Assembly: GCA_036346205.1 (NCBI GenBank)
Contig: JARFJB010000400.1
Span: 6,007,501-6,071,500, forward strand
Reading direction: 5' to 3'
Source: Vesta saturnalis
Lineage: Eukaryota; Arthropoda; Insecta; Coleoptera; Lampyridae
DNA length: 64,000 nucleotides
Positions 34,514 through 46,233 of the stretch are shown one piece after another. The notes beneath the pieces were generated by a model. That model was not told the origin of the DNA and did not search any database. It saw only the letters and a list, made by a program, of their open reading frames with translations. Each line of letters begins with the position of its first letter. The stretch's first letter is position 1. The translations under genes were made by a program, and so were the position numbers.

Positions 34514-36769
34514 TCTATTAACGTTTACAAAAGTAGAATGAATCAAGTATTCCTAAATTTCAACCCTTACTGGACATTCTGCAACCCCTGATTGGGACTG
34601 CGTGATTGGTAGATTTCGGGGGCAGTCCAAACTTCTTATAGAGTACAGAACCATACTTATAATAAATTAACAATGCGGCGTTTTATTTAGGGTTTGTAAC
34701 CTAGTGCGATTATAACGAGCTTTTAATGTTAACGGTAATGTTATTATTAAAGATGTTAAATTTGAATAACTTTTTGTGTGTACGAGTGATAAATCGAGTG
34801 ACTAGACCGATTTTCTCAATGGGGTAAGTAAATTGCATTTCCATCTCTAACTATAAACATTTAGATTATTCATCTGGTGGTGTAACTTTAATTATAAAGA
34901 AGCGTTTTCCTATTAATATCAATATAAAAAAGAATGCTTCGAATAGTAGAATTCACTGCAAGAGTAATCAAATGGTATTGTTTTTATTACGCAAGCTTAA
35001 TGACATTGATGTTGTGTACGAGATATTAACAGTAGGTTACGCGGGCGGACTTATGCTTAGATTAATTAAATATTAAGAAATTTTTGTACATACAATTATT
35101 GACAATTCAAAACGGACAACACTAACTCAAGATAACAACAGTAAATTACAACGCGAGTACCATAACGCAACAATTTCATATGCTAACTGAAAGTTGAAAA
35201 GTATAAGGTTTCTGGAATTTTTACTAAATGCTCAATTTATAAATCGGTATAATTCAATTTTACAAAAACTTGAATTAGATTTCCGTTCTTTCAGATTGAA
35301 AAAATATAATATGTAATTTACGTAAAATACTTATTTTAGGACAGTATATTTATATAGATATATAGTTTTCTGGCATTACAAACGAATTTATATACACAGG
35401 GATAATAATAGTAAAGGTTTAACACTAAGCAGAGGTGTTTTACCTCTGGTTCTTAAAGTGATAATTTAATCTCCAATTTTCCAAAGAAAAACTGTTACTT
35501 TGAGAATGTGGAGTTAATGACGGAGGTTGTGGATACGGTTTAATTAATATTTTCTTCTGTACGTAACATTATTGACTTTCAATCCGTGGTTGTACTGACC
35601 GGAGACAAAAGAGTTAATCCCTTGCGCAATAATTATAAATCTATATTATCTTAGGTTAATTTGATAAACATGACTGTGCAAACTTACACAGGTATTTCAA
35701 ATAGAAAATTTAAAAAGTAAAGGTCAGTCTAGATTTATATATTGGAATAACTGGTAATCTATGAATCAATTAAGTATTATCCCAAACTAATTGGTGTATG
35801 AACATGGTTTATGGTCATATTTGGACCCAAATGATGACTTACACGTTGAAAAGGTAACCCTTAGTTCTTACCCAACGAAGCAACGCATTTGAGTTATTTT
35901 GACATAAGTTTTTAGGGATCTTTGACTCTAATTGAAGTGGTCAGTGATAGTTGCTTTCAAATTTATTTAGTTATTGCTTTAACATTTGTTTTATTTTAAA
36001 CACGTTAGTTTTGTTAACCTAGGACCCCAGAACGGACGTTTCACTTTAGGTGGCGAAATTATAAACTAAGTATAGATATACCGTTGTTTATTTCTTTAGT
36101 AATCAATTTCGACAGGGGTCTTTGGCGAATCTCGACGAGTTTGTTAAAAAATTAATGTACTCTATAAAGAAGAAGGAAACACTTGTAAATGTCTGAAAGA
36201 CTATTAACTTTATAGTCACGTTGATTTCATATGTAAATAAAAATGTAATGCATTTTTGTAACACCTCGTAAGAACCTCTTAGTTTAGTAGCTGGCTAGTA
36301 TTATAAAGATACTTTCTCGTATAGTTGCTAGTAAATCATTAACTGCACACATACTAGTTACACGTGTGATAGTCATAGTTTTTATATGATCGCCGCAGGT
36401 TTTTTGAATAAACACCTCACAAAATCCCAAACAGAGGGGATGGAAAATAAAGTTAAAAAAATGATTAATGCATGCAAGTACACAGCAACAAATAAATATT
36501 GTTGATTTATAATAAAATTACCACTAACAAAGTGAATCAGTAATTCAGAAACACAAAAAAAGATAAAAACTTACCTTCACTAAACTAAACCAAAGGTAGA
36601 AGAACGTCTATTTGAGCCATTGAATTAAACCAACGCTTATTAAAAATTCCAAATTAGGCTTGTTATAATGCTACCATGTTACAAGTAGTTGTCGTATAGA
36701 CCCAGTGTATATGATTGTTTACGAAGAAGCCCTAAAGTAAAGATCCAAAATGTGTCAGAAGAGGAAAAA
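34514..36769. other. Non-coding stretch, 2.3 kb
   Basis: No gene, RNA or repeat structure that I can support. Confidence 0.5.
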
Positions 36770-37510
36770 ATATTTTGACCGGCGGCGCAACCCGTGAACG
36801 AGAATTATCATGCAGAAGTAGTATTAGACGTGCTTTACTTTCAGTTCTCGACTCAATCTCATCAACTGTACTCCGTAGACATCCCCAGTAATGGTTTTGT
36901 TCGGTTTGATCAATTCATAATACACGACACCAAGCTAATCCCGCCAAATACACAACAATAGTACTGTTCCGGAATATTTGGCTTGCCTGTAGTTCTTGAA
37001 GCATGGCCAGGTGGTCAGCATGATTTCATTCTTTTCGTGTATCCATTTTTCATCACCAGTAAGTGCAGAGAACTTTTTTGTTTATGCCTGGTAAGTAGCA
37101 TTTCATATGTCAAATATCGCGTCCAACGTTTCTCAGTCCTTGTTTTTGAATAATTCCCAACGATTTAACAGATGTGAAATTGCTTATTGAATCACCCCCT
37201 ATATAAGTGCATTGCGTTTGGCACGAAACTTGATCCAACAATGCTTCCAATTCCGATCTTCGTACACTTTCGACCTTTGACAACGTTCTCTGCCTTCGAT
37301 GTAAAATTTACCATTTTTAAAGTTTTGATACCACTCACTATAAGTTCCCTTACTTAGCATAGCCTACCATAAGTTTCTACCAACAACCGATGCGCCTCAC
37401 CTGCAGATTTCTTCAATTTGAAGAATTAAAACAAAAGTTCCCGCAAATAACGCTTATTCGGCTCAAATATGCTTGGGCAAGAGCATTTAATCACAATACA
37501 GTAAAAATAA
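36770..37510 (-). pseudogene. Old mariner (SETMAR-like lineage) transposase relic
   Basis: Read on the minus strand from about 37510: a helix-turn-helix stretch KKSAGEAHRLLVETYG, then GTYSEWYQNFKNGKFYIEGR (with shifts). After a degraded centre comes TGDEKWIHEKN (first catalytic Asp box, normally GDEKWIHYDN), then GVVYYELIKPNKTITGDVYG and QLMRLSRELK. The second and third Asp boxes are not seen, so the 3' half is lost. Many shifts and stops mark this as older than the mariner at 24 kb, and it belongs to a different lineage. Confidence 0.78.
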
Positions 37511-39957
37511 ACACTTAATCCCTTAGGATCACATTGAAATAATGTACTGAATACTTGAGCACGTAATTTTTTTTAAATATACTTTATAACTCGGTAATTC
37601 ATGTTACGACAGTATTCCATTCAAAATGAAAAACGATATTCTGTGCTTTAAGCGTATCTTCTTTCTTGTTGTGTCTTATTTTCGTGATAACGGTTAATAA
37701 AACCGAACTTTCTATCTGTATTTCTTACAAGTAATGTTTTTAGAATAGGACCTACATTAAAATGACGTTTACTATTTAGACAATTAAATATTAAATAATC
37801 TTGGTACAAACTAAGAAACCCTGATTAATTTATACAAGGTGGTCGTGACTTAATTAAACTAATAGCTTTAATTATATAAATGTAATTACTAAATGTTATT
37901 TGAAGATCTTAACATTTACGTGTTAGAAGTGTTTGTATTGGCTTTGCCTCTATTTAATGAAAACAATTTAATTAAACTATAAAGAATGCTTGCTGGGTTA
38001 TTGCATAGCGATTTCTTTTATTGTTAAATTATGTTAACAAAACAACTGGGTTATTAAGGAAGTGAATTTACATTAACTTCGTAAATTGATTTGGAGTTCC
38101 CCTTAATTAAATAGTAGTGGATAAATGCGACGTTGGGCTATTACCATACACGTCGCGTCCGGTGTATTAGTGAGTGTAAAGTTTCAAACGTACGTATACA
38201 AGCGATTCTATCTTAAACGACTTCAGGTCTGGGGTAGCATGTAAAGAATTCCTTGAGTTACAAAATCTGAAGTAACTCTACTGGAGCTGGTCAGGATTAG
38301 TCGGATGCTGGTGGAGAAACCCTGAGGTAACAAAAGCTACAACAATAAATCCACTTATAATAAATAGCACGTTGAGAGATTTTATGCAAAACACGCCGGG
38401 GCGTTCGTAGCTACTGGTGTAACGTTGGATTCTGTCGTTGATCTATCGTGGAGGGTGGGTAAAGTTATGACGTAGAACATCATTAACGGTTTTTGTAACG
38501 ACATAGAGGAATAGTTCTTGGGTATTCTTTAAGACAGTACTTTAATAATTAAACAAAATGATTAATTACTACATAATAAATCATAATACTCTTGACAACA
38601 TTTCCACATTTGGAAAAGATATTAGATTTAATTTTGTGAACCCTATAGCGTAGTTGTTATTTACAACGCACTGTGTTAGTAATTTGATATATTAGTAGCA
38701 GTTCGTCAATCGGAATGCATTTAGAGTCTATGTAAACTAAAATACAATTTTATTGGAAAAAAAATAGAAGCTTCAGATTAGCAAAATAAGCTTTGATTCA
38801 CTGTTAAAATTATGTTTCTTTAATTAACTTTTGTTTGATGTTGGGAAATTTCAACTTCTTTCAGTCCTTTTACAAAAGCGGAGACGTCACACATTAAATC
38901 TTAAAATTTTTGTGATTGGTCTTGTATTAAGGGCTATTTTGGCCAAACTCAGTCTTCTAAAGCAAGAACGTAAAGTAGTTCTGTGTTAAACTATTGCGTC
39001 CAGAATAATAAATCTATGATTACGTGGGGACTACTATTCATTGAAAGAAGTTTAGCGAAACATTTTCCATTTTTTATTAATTTTAATTTTTAAAGATTTA
39101 ATAAAGATACAGCAGTTACCGCAAATAAAGATTAACGTCTAATAATAGAACATTTACCATGCAGGATAGTTCAACTTTTTAATGTAAGAAAAGTGAAAGT
39201 GAAATTCTAACCTCTTTGTAATACACTAAAGTTAAGAAGTAAATAAAATATACAGCAGCCCGTTACAAAGGATTTTTCGCAAAATAATTTTATTGTAATT
39301 TAAATTTATATTGAAATAAATTATTTTGAAATAGAAGTCAAAGTATCGATTAATGAAAATATCAAGTTAATGGAATGTACATTAATCCAGCAGCAAAATA
39401 AATATGGGTAACTAGGTATTATAGTTATCTTCAAAAACTTGTGAAGTGTCGACATTATGTCCATTGTACAATATATGTATAAAGTGTTCTATTTTGTATT
39501 AATGTGGTTGACCTCTAGTAATTTTTTTAAATAGTGCAATATAAGCATTTATACAAAAATTATAATTCCTTGGCCTTATTACAGTTTATTTCGTTCGCCC
39601 AAATTGCAGTAATTAAATATTTTGAGGAAAATGAAGTAAAGTTAATTTAACCAAAGAAATCTGATAATTGGTTTAAAGAATTATAGAGTTAATATTTACG
39701 TAATCACAGTAATATCATCCAAATTGATTGATATAAGCGTGGATATAAATCTTGGCCTATATAAAAATCAGTAAGTATAGCTATGAATGTTTAGTATATT
39801 TTACGAAGTTATGAAAGAAAGTAAAAGTGGTTAAACTTTACAAAATATTTTTATGTGTACGTATACTTGCTATTGCATTTACTTTTGTGTTTTATAAATT
39901 TACATAAGTATTGTTTATGCAGTATTTTGCCATTAATTAAGATTGTTAAGCCTTGTG
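37511..39957. other. Non-coding stretch, 2.4 kb
   Basis: AT-rich with no supported gene or repeat. Confidence 0.5.
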
Positions 39958-40308
39958 TAATTAAAATGTTTTTTTCAAATACATAAAGAAAAAGATTACC
40001 TTAAGTGGGAATTACTACCACCTAAGCTATGGAGTTAAAAACCTCAATCGATGCAAGCTTAGTCTTTATGTATGTAGAATAGGTGTGATTTTTATAGATT
40101 ATGAGATCACAGTCGATTTATTTATACCTATGTATGGAAATCGCTAGGTTTTACACATGCCATAGCAACATGACATATCGAAATTTTCATTGGTTTTTAC
40201 CAATACTAATAGTACATTATATGAGTTATTGTTTTTAACAAACAAGTAGACGTTCACATGTAAATTATGTAATTAAAATGTTTTTTTTAAATACATAAAG
40301 AAAAAGAT

Positions 40309-40380
40309 TACCTCGAGTGAGATTTGAACCTACGATATTACTTTGCTAGAGTACCGCTTTACCAACTGAGCTATCGAGAT
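40309..40380 (-). tRNA. tRNA-like module (anticodon position AGC), probably a SINE/pseudo-tRNA
   Basis: Read on the minus strand, the 5' end ATCTCGA pairs along all 7 positions (one T-G) with 3' TCGAGGT. The D arm is GCTCAGTTGGTAAAGC, a good box A. The anticodon stem pairs 4 of 5 around loop CTAGCAA, giving AGC (Ala). The T arm is GTAGG-TTCAAAT-CTCAC, a good box B with weak stem pairs. The discriminator would be A. It sits inside a dispersed repeat rather than alone, and sister copies have broken arms, so a tRNA-derived repeat is more likely than a working tRNA gene. Confidence 0.5.
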
Positions 40381-40610
40381 ACAAATCCCAATCGATGCAA
40401 ACCTAGTGTTTTGTGTATGTAGAATAGGCGTGATTTCTGTGAGATCACAGTCGACTTATTTATACTTGTGGAATGTGAGCTCGGAGATCGTTAAGTTTCA
40501 CACATGACATAGTAAAGTGACTCATGTTGAAATTTTCATTGGATTTTATCAATAATAATAGTACATTATCCGAATTACTTGTTTTTAACAAACGAATAGA
40601 CGTTCATATA

Positions 40611-41654
40611 CAAGGTGCGCCATGGAAACGGGCGATTTTGAATGTCATTTTAATAGTAAACCTCAAATAATTAGAGGCTGCTGTTACTTTTAGGTTATTG
40701 TCAGTTTAACAGCATTTTGTCAAAATGCAACAGTGGTTGGCTGAACACCGTTCTTTTGCCGTAAGAGCATTCCACAAAAGTAATAGTTACGTAGTAGTTT
40801 AGAGAATGTTTTGCAACCATTTTAACATTGATCATAATAATGCTGTGTTCTCTGCGCATGCTATCAAAATTTGGGTTAAAATTTTTGAAGAAACAGCTTC
40901 ATCGCTCAAACGGAAGCCCCACCGGAGATTGAATCCAGTGAGAACACCGCAAACCATTCAGAGAGTCAGGGAAGCTATGGTAAGAAGTCCACAACGTTCT
41001 GCACGGCGTCACTCAATTTCGCTGGGAATTTCAGCGACAACTTTGAGAAGAATTTTACACAAGGACATGCATTTTAAACCATATAAAATTCAGATTGTGC
41101 AAGAATTAGAACCAAATGACTTCATAAGTCGTTCAAACTTCAGTCGTGATTTGTTAAACCATATTAACAATAATGCAAATTTTATTGACAATGTGATTAT
41201 GAGTGATGAAGCTGATTTTCATCTCTCAGGATTCGTAAACAAGCAGAATTTTCGATACTGGACACATGAGAACCCTAGAGTTCTTCATCAAAAACCGAAG
41301 ATGACAATGGAAATGCAGTGACAGTTACATCAGGCCGTTATGTTGGAATGATCGAGACATTTCTAAGACCTAGGCTAGCGTTACTTCCATAGATAAATGT
41401 CGACACATGGTTTCAGAAAGACGGGGCAACTGCACATACTGCCAGAATATCTATGCAAGCCCTAAACCGACTGTTTCCCGATCACATCATTTCTAAGAAT
41501 GTAAACATTGCTTGGTGGACATCTCGTAAACGTTATTTTTAAGAAATAAAATGCTATTTTATATAGGTTAACGTGAAATAGCTTTTAATTTTCTTAAAAA
41601 ATGATTTAGTTATTTTTATGTCTTACAAATAGCCCGTTTCCGTGGCGCACCTTG
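40611..41654 (+). mobile_element. Deleted mariner-type element inserted in the tRNA-like repeat
   Basis: 1044 bp bounded by inverted repeats CAAGGTGCGCCATGGAAACG on the left and, complemented, CAAGGTGCGCCACGGAAACG on the right. TA flanks both ends. Unit 1 of the host repeat shows the uninterrupted site (CGTTCACATGTAAATTATG at about 40251-40269), which confirms the insertion and its TA target. Confidence 0.92.
40725..41540 (+). pseudogene. Mariner-superfamily transposase, internally deleted
   Basis: Start at 40725 (MQQWLAEHRSFAVRAFHKSN), then an in-frame TAG near 40800. It is open from 40806 through the HTH region (TPQTIQRVREAMVRSPQRS, then ISATTLRRILHKDMHFKPYK) to VIMSDEADFHLSGFVNKQNF, with the first catalytic Asp. 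After HQKP a deletion and shift remove the central block. Then VTSGRYVGMIETFLRPR and TWFQKDGATAHTAR (second Asp) follow. The PPRSPDL…DFFLW box with the third Asp is deleted before the 3' terminal repeat. Belongs to an abundant insect mariner-like lineage. Non-autonomous. Confidence 0.88.
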
Positions 41655-41700
41655 TATAAATTATGTAATTAAAATGTTTTTTTAATACATAATCGAGAAA

Positions 41701-42057
41701 ATCTAAAAAAACTGAACCTTCAATAAATAATGTCCTCTAGTTCGCGCAAGACAAATTACTGGCCCTCAAAAAAGTCAGAATTTGAGAGAACTTTAAATTC
41801 TCTTTCAAACGAGTCCCCACTTTACTACTTTTCATTATAATCATCTTCCCCCGCCCTTACTGTTGAAGATACGACAAAAACATAAACCAAACTGACTTAG
41901 TCAAGCTGTTTGTTGGTGTTATTAAAGTGGTACCTAACTTTTTATTATTTGCTATAGCAGTTTCGCTATCTTGCGGCAGTTTTAGAAACTTAAAAATATT
42001 TTCTACCGATTTTTCACGGCCACTTTAGTTATGAAATTTTTTTAAGCGACGCTGTAG
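41701..42057. other. Non-coding spacer
   Basis: No gene. Its right part (about 41990-42060) seems to be the interior of a mariner-like end whose terminus is the CACCCGGTA string at 42103-42111. Confidence 0.45.
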
Positions 42058-42376
42058 CATCTATAGTTTCCCATATATCCTACCTCGCCGCGCTTAGTGG
42101 GACACCCGGTATATAGAAATCACACCTATTCTACATACATAATAACTAAGCTTGCATCGATTGAGGCTAGTACCTTGATACCTCAGTAGGTAGACCGGTA
42201 CTTTAGCAAAGTACATCTATAGTTTCCCATATATCCTACCTCGTCGCCCTTAGTGGGAGACACCCGGTATATAGAAATCATACCTATTCTACATACATAA
42301 AGACTAAGCTTGCATCGATTGAGGCTAGTACCTTGATACCTCAGTAGGTAGGCCGCTACTTTAGCAAAGTACATAT
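42058..42376. repeat. ~154-bp tandem duplication spanning a mariner end and tRNA-like 5' half
   Basis: 42058-42211 and 42212-42376 are near-identical. Both start CATCTATAGTTTCCCATATA and run through a mariner-like end (CACCCGGTATATAGAAATCA), CCTATTCTACATACATAA and ACCTCAGTAGGTAG to TTTAGCAAAGTACAT. The junction falls inside the tRNA-like sequence, so only the second copy keeps the complete 3' half. Confidence 0.88.
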
Positions 42377-42401
42377 CGTAGGTTCAAATCCCACTCGATG
42401 T
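42330..42401 (+). tRNA. tRNA-like module, second copy (anticodon position AGC)
   Basis: Plus-strand sister of the module at 40.3 kb. Acceptor ACCTTGA pairs with TCGATGT with one mismatch. D arm CCTCAGTAGGTAGGCCGC is decayed. Anticodon loop TTAGCAA gives AGC. T arm is GTAGG-TTCAAAT-CCCAC. It is followed by the same TAATGTTTTTC…AAAACATTTTAATTACAT flank (complemented) as the 40-kb units, so the repeat family contains sequence on both sides of the tRNA-like part. Confidence 0.42.
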
Positions 42402-43954
42402 AATGTTTTTCTTTTCGTATTTACAAAAAAAACATTTTAATTACATAATTACACGTGAATGTCTATTCGGTTGTGAAAAACTAATAACATATATTGTTAA
42501 GCCTATTTATACAAATATTATCGTACTTTATGAATTTAAAGTTAATTATAAGAATTTATGTTCGAAGTTGAGACATCATACCGAGAGGACCATACCTACT
42601 TATTTACTTTCAAAAATAATTTTTGATTACAGTGTCACTTTACGGTATTTAGTACCGGTTCTGAGCTTTATTAAATGTGAATATTGAAGCAAATTTTCAG
42701 CTATTTTACAATTTACTAAGACTTCATTGAGCTTAGGTGGCAATCCCCTTATTTTAATAAACCTACGAGACGTTAAACATAATAACTTATCAAAAAGGGA
42801 CATGAGCAATAATGAATCTATCGCGACAGTTTCTTTTTCTTCAAATACAGGAAAAAGGAGAATTTTTCTTTATAATTGCGATGTACAAGTAATTTTGTAC
42901 CAAATGGCAAAATCTGAGTTTTGTAAACCATAACTTATTATTCTTTGTATAAACTTTGAGAACAAAGGTACCATTGTATTACTAAACAATGAAATACGTA
43001 AATTTTACATTCAAATTTTTTCTGCATTATAAGATAAAATAACAGATTGCTTAATTTTTTTGAAGTAAATAGAAAGAGAATAAGATAAAAAGCGTCATCT
43101 GTGCTTGACAAGAGAAAAAATTAATGAGGACTTTACTAGATTTGTCTGAAAAATCCAATGAAAAAACTTACACGAGGACAGTACGTAAGGAAGTAATTTG
43201 AGACCTTAATCCGTTTATTTTTACTTCAGAAATTCACCCTTAATGTTAGTGTTATAAGTGTTTATCAGCAAGATGGAAAGCTTCTCTTTCATAGAAATTT
43301 ATTTACTTCAGAACAGTTTTTTATTGACATAGTACGGTGGCGACTCCACGTTTTTGCTTACGGATCCTTTACTGGAGTAATTTAATAATTAACTATTCGG
43401 TTAATTGCTTCTTAAAGGTACAAATGAAAAAATATTTCACAATTAACTGTTTCGTTAATTGTACTTTCTGTCCAGACCAGGATTAGGTAAAATTAGAAAA
43501 GTAAGTATTGATTATGAAACCTGCAAGTGATAATTGAAGAAAAGGACTAAAAACCCTCGGTTTAATTATTAACAATAATAAATTGAAAATATTCGTCATA
43601 ACTGAAAAATACAATTGATTATGCGCCTTTTTTTACTTCAATGGTTTTTTAACAAATTGCTTTTAAATCCTCAGTTTAAATTACAGTAAAAGTGTTTACA
43701 TTTCAGTAATGTTTGATGTATTTTAATTTTTCTTTTTATTTCTTCTGTTTCGTATAAAATACAATTAATTTTTCCTTTTTATCATTTTATACATTAAAAC
43801 ATATCGTGTTTTTATAGTCACTAAAGCAAATTACATGATAATAATCGTTTTTTTTTTATTTTATGCAAGGTTACTTTAAATATACAGGTTGAGTTTTTTT
43901 AACCGTGTATTAGAAGTTTAAGGAGAAAGAAAAAATATACGTTTCTGAAAACTT
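42402..43954. other. Non-coding stretch, 1.55 kb
   Basis: The first 80 bp is the flank of the tRNA-like repeat family (about 42402-42480). The rest has no supported feature. A lone mariner-like end TACAGGTTGAG lies at 43883. Confidence 0.5.
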
Positions 43955-44087
43955 GGGGATCGACATGGTGTCAAAAGACCTACTAAATAAAAATATTTGC
44001 AAGACAGTGACACTTTTGGTTATCCCGGAAATTGACGCCATCTTTCTTTTTAAACAGAATAATACATTTTTTTATTTTTTTAGATTG
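43955..44087. repeat. Repeat flank, inverted copy at 48872-49005
   Basis: GGTTATCCCG, TTGACGCCATCTTTCTTTTT, AATACATTTT and TTTTTTAGATTG occur here in the same order as in the complement of 48872-49005. The match runs right up to the TA where the 44.1-kb element begins, so the other copy acts as an empty-site reference. Confidence 0.85.
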
Positions 44088-44089
44088 TA

Positions 44090-46231
44090 CGGGGTGGCCA
44101 ACAAGGAATGCGAGGTACTGTATCTGGGAAACTACACATCGTAGAGGCTAGCGGAAAAAAATTATTACTAAAACGGCCAATACAAAACCTGGAAAATATT
44201 TTCATGTTTATGAAATGGCCGTTAGGTGTAACTGCAATCTTGAATCTAAAAAGTGATGTTTCTGTATATTCTGCTATATTAACCTAATAAAAAAATAACT
44301 GATCTTTGAAGTCGAGGATAATCTGAACTTTTTTTGTTTTGACGTATCTATAAAAATAAAGTGGTGGGGGTATTCAAAGGTTTCCTTAAATCACCCCCCG
44401 TGTCTTCGAAACGGTTGAAAAGAGCTTTTCTTGGGATACAAATGATAAAATAATTGAAGTTTTGGTAGTTTCACATGACGTCGCTAGAGGGCTTTGTTCG
44501 ACATTCCGACAGAGACGGTTAATTTTCGCAAAAAAATTAAATGCATTGGTATGACTTTTTTCATGAACAAGTAGCTAAATGATGCCTAAACAAGCTCGCG
44601 AAAACCGCATCTCGATATTTTGTTCCTAACCTAAAATATTAGCCAAAGAAAACTTTATACGAAAATCTCTTAAATTTTATTTTTTTAACTATATTTTTCT
44701 GGAATTGTTTCTATTATGTAAAATGTGGCCCTAAAAGGCCCGACTTAAAGGAGAAAGGTTTTTAATACCCCGTAAATGCTCGAAATGCTGACCATCACTC
44801 TGTGCATTGCTGAGGCCTCTCATGGGTAGACAAAACTGCAGCTTCAATTTCGGCTCTGAATAAGTTACCTAGAAATTGCGATTTTAAATGTTTGTAAATT
44901 TATTCATCAGATTAAAATCACCCTTTTTCAAATTACTACGGGCAAGTAAGCAATGCTAAAAGTTATACGAAAGGCCTATTTTTGTTTGTTTAAATGCAGA
45001 TTCACTATGGATATATACGAAAAATACATAGAAGCATGCAGTGGAAACAGATACCTAAACAAAACATACATAATCCTCAAATTGTCAATAGTTGTCAATA
45101 CTTTCGCGTTACTTTGAGCAATTTTGTGCTTTCAAAATGCGTTTTACGAATAATGAAGCTGTTGATATGCTTGCGGTTTATTTTGAATGCCGCAGTAGCT
45201 AAAGAGTTTACGCGGCTCGATATCCAAATCGGTGTCCTTGCGATGTAAGAGTTTTTCCCCGATTAGTGGCGAGCTTACGAGCCAATGGTAGTTTTCGGCC
45301 TATGTTTCAACGGCAAAGAATTGGAAGAACACAGGAAAATATTAACCGTGTACTGGGCTATATTGAAGGAAATCCTCATGTTAGCACAAGAGCATTATCC
45401 ACTGAGTTGGGCATATCACCGACAACAGTTCAAATTATTTTGAAGGACCATAGGTAAGTTCTAATGGCCATCAAAATATATAGGTATTCGTTTAAATTCT
45501 TTTTAATTACTTTGCACCCATATCATGTCGTTTTGCATCAGGCCTTGAAAGAGGAAGAGTTTGATCGAAGGTTAGAGTATTGCCATTGGATGTTAGGCAT
45601 GATACGCGAAAATAGAGAATTTTATTTCAAATTCTTTGGACCGATGGAGCCACCTTCAGTAGTGACGGGAGAGTTAATCTGCACAATATGCATTATTGGT
45701 CAGCAGAAAATCCCCATTGGTTGCGTGAAGTTCAGCGCCAAGGACATTGGACTTCTTTAAATGTATGGTGTGGCATACTGGTAGGCAGAATTATTGGGCC
45801 ATATTTTTCGAGCAACCCCTAAATGGCAATGTATTTCTTGACTTTTGGCCAATCAATTACCGTTGTTGTTGGAAGATGTGTCTCTGGAAACAAGGCAAAA
45901 TTGTTTTTGCAGTTGGATGGTTGCCCAGCACATTTTGCTATTTCCATGGCCTCCGCGATCGCCAGACTTAACTTGCCACGATTTTTATTTATGGGGACGC
46001 TTAAAAGTGCCACACAAAAAGTTATCCTCGACTTTAAAGATCATTTATTTTTATTAGGTTAATATAGCAGAATTCACAGAAACATCACTTTTTAGATTCA
46101 AGATTGCAGTTACGCTATCGGCCATTTCAGAAACATGAAAATATTTTCCAGGTTTTGTATTGGCCGTTTTATTAACTTTTTTGCGCAAGATTCCCAGATA
46201 CAGCACCTCGCATTATTGGTTAGCTATCCTG
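44090..46231 (+). mobile_element. Long-TIR Tc1/mariner element with DUF4817 transposase, copy 1
   Basis: Inverted arms at about 44090-44332 (243 bp) and 46021-46231 (211 bp). Tips are CGGGGTGGCCAACAAGGAAT and, complemented, CAGGATAGCTAACCAATAAT. Inside, both share GCGAGGT(A/G)CTGTATCTGGG, AAAACGGCCAATACAAAACC and TGGAAAATATTTTCATGTTT. TA duplications lie at 44088-44089 and 46232-46233. The arms are much longer than in typical mariner elements. The transposase C-terminal end runs into the right arm, so the 3' coding end was deleted. Confidence 0.9.
45137..46057 (+). pseudogene. DUF4817-type transposase, copy 1, with a 63-bp intron
   Basis: The start at 45137 (MRFTNNEAVDMLAVYFECRS) leads through a stop into RVYAARYPNRCPCDVRVF, the DUF4817 HTH. 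Then come RTQENINRVLGYIEGNPHVS and ALSTELGISPTTVQIILKDH, the second HTH. A GTAAGT donor at 45454 opens an intron that should end near 45516, where TTTGCA|C stands in place of CAG. PYHVVLHQAL…EFDRRLEYCHWMLGMI follows, then, shifted, WTDGATFSSDGRVNLHNMHY (first Asp), SLNVWCGILVGRIIGPYF, LQLDGCPAHFAIS (second Asp), a short deletion, and PPRSPDLTCHDFYLWGRLK (third Asp). All three Asp survive, but the frame is broken. Confidence 0.88.
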
Positions 46232-46233
46232 TA

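Larger units (their letters stand above)
39958..41700. repeat. Tandem ~312-bp repeat units carrying an antisense tRNA-like module
   Basis: The block TTAAAATGTTTTTTT…AATACATAA recurs at 39961, 40273 and 41669. Units 1 and 2 share the whole interval: ATCGATGCAA, GTATGTAGAATAGG, GAGATCACAGTCGA, GAAATTTTCATTGG and TAGACGTTCA in the same order. Unit 2 carries a foldable tRNA-like sequence. In unit 1 the same place is shortened. Unit 2 is split by the mariner at 40611-41654. Inverted copies of the family lie at 42090-42480. Confidence 0.85.

Noticed and set aside
40309..40380. Functional tRNA-Ala gene
   Set aside because: It folds well but lies inside a multi-copy repeat whose other copies have broken arms. 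The T stem has a mismatch and a G-T pair, so I list it as tRNA-like only.
39958..42480. CRISPR-like or regularly spaced array
   Set aside because: Units are about 312 bp (or 154 bp) with a tRNA-like core and no short repeat-spacer pattern. No such array was seen anywhere in the window.
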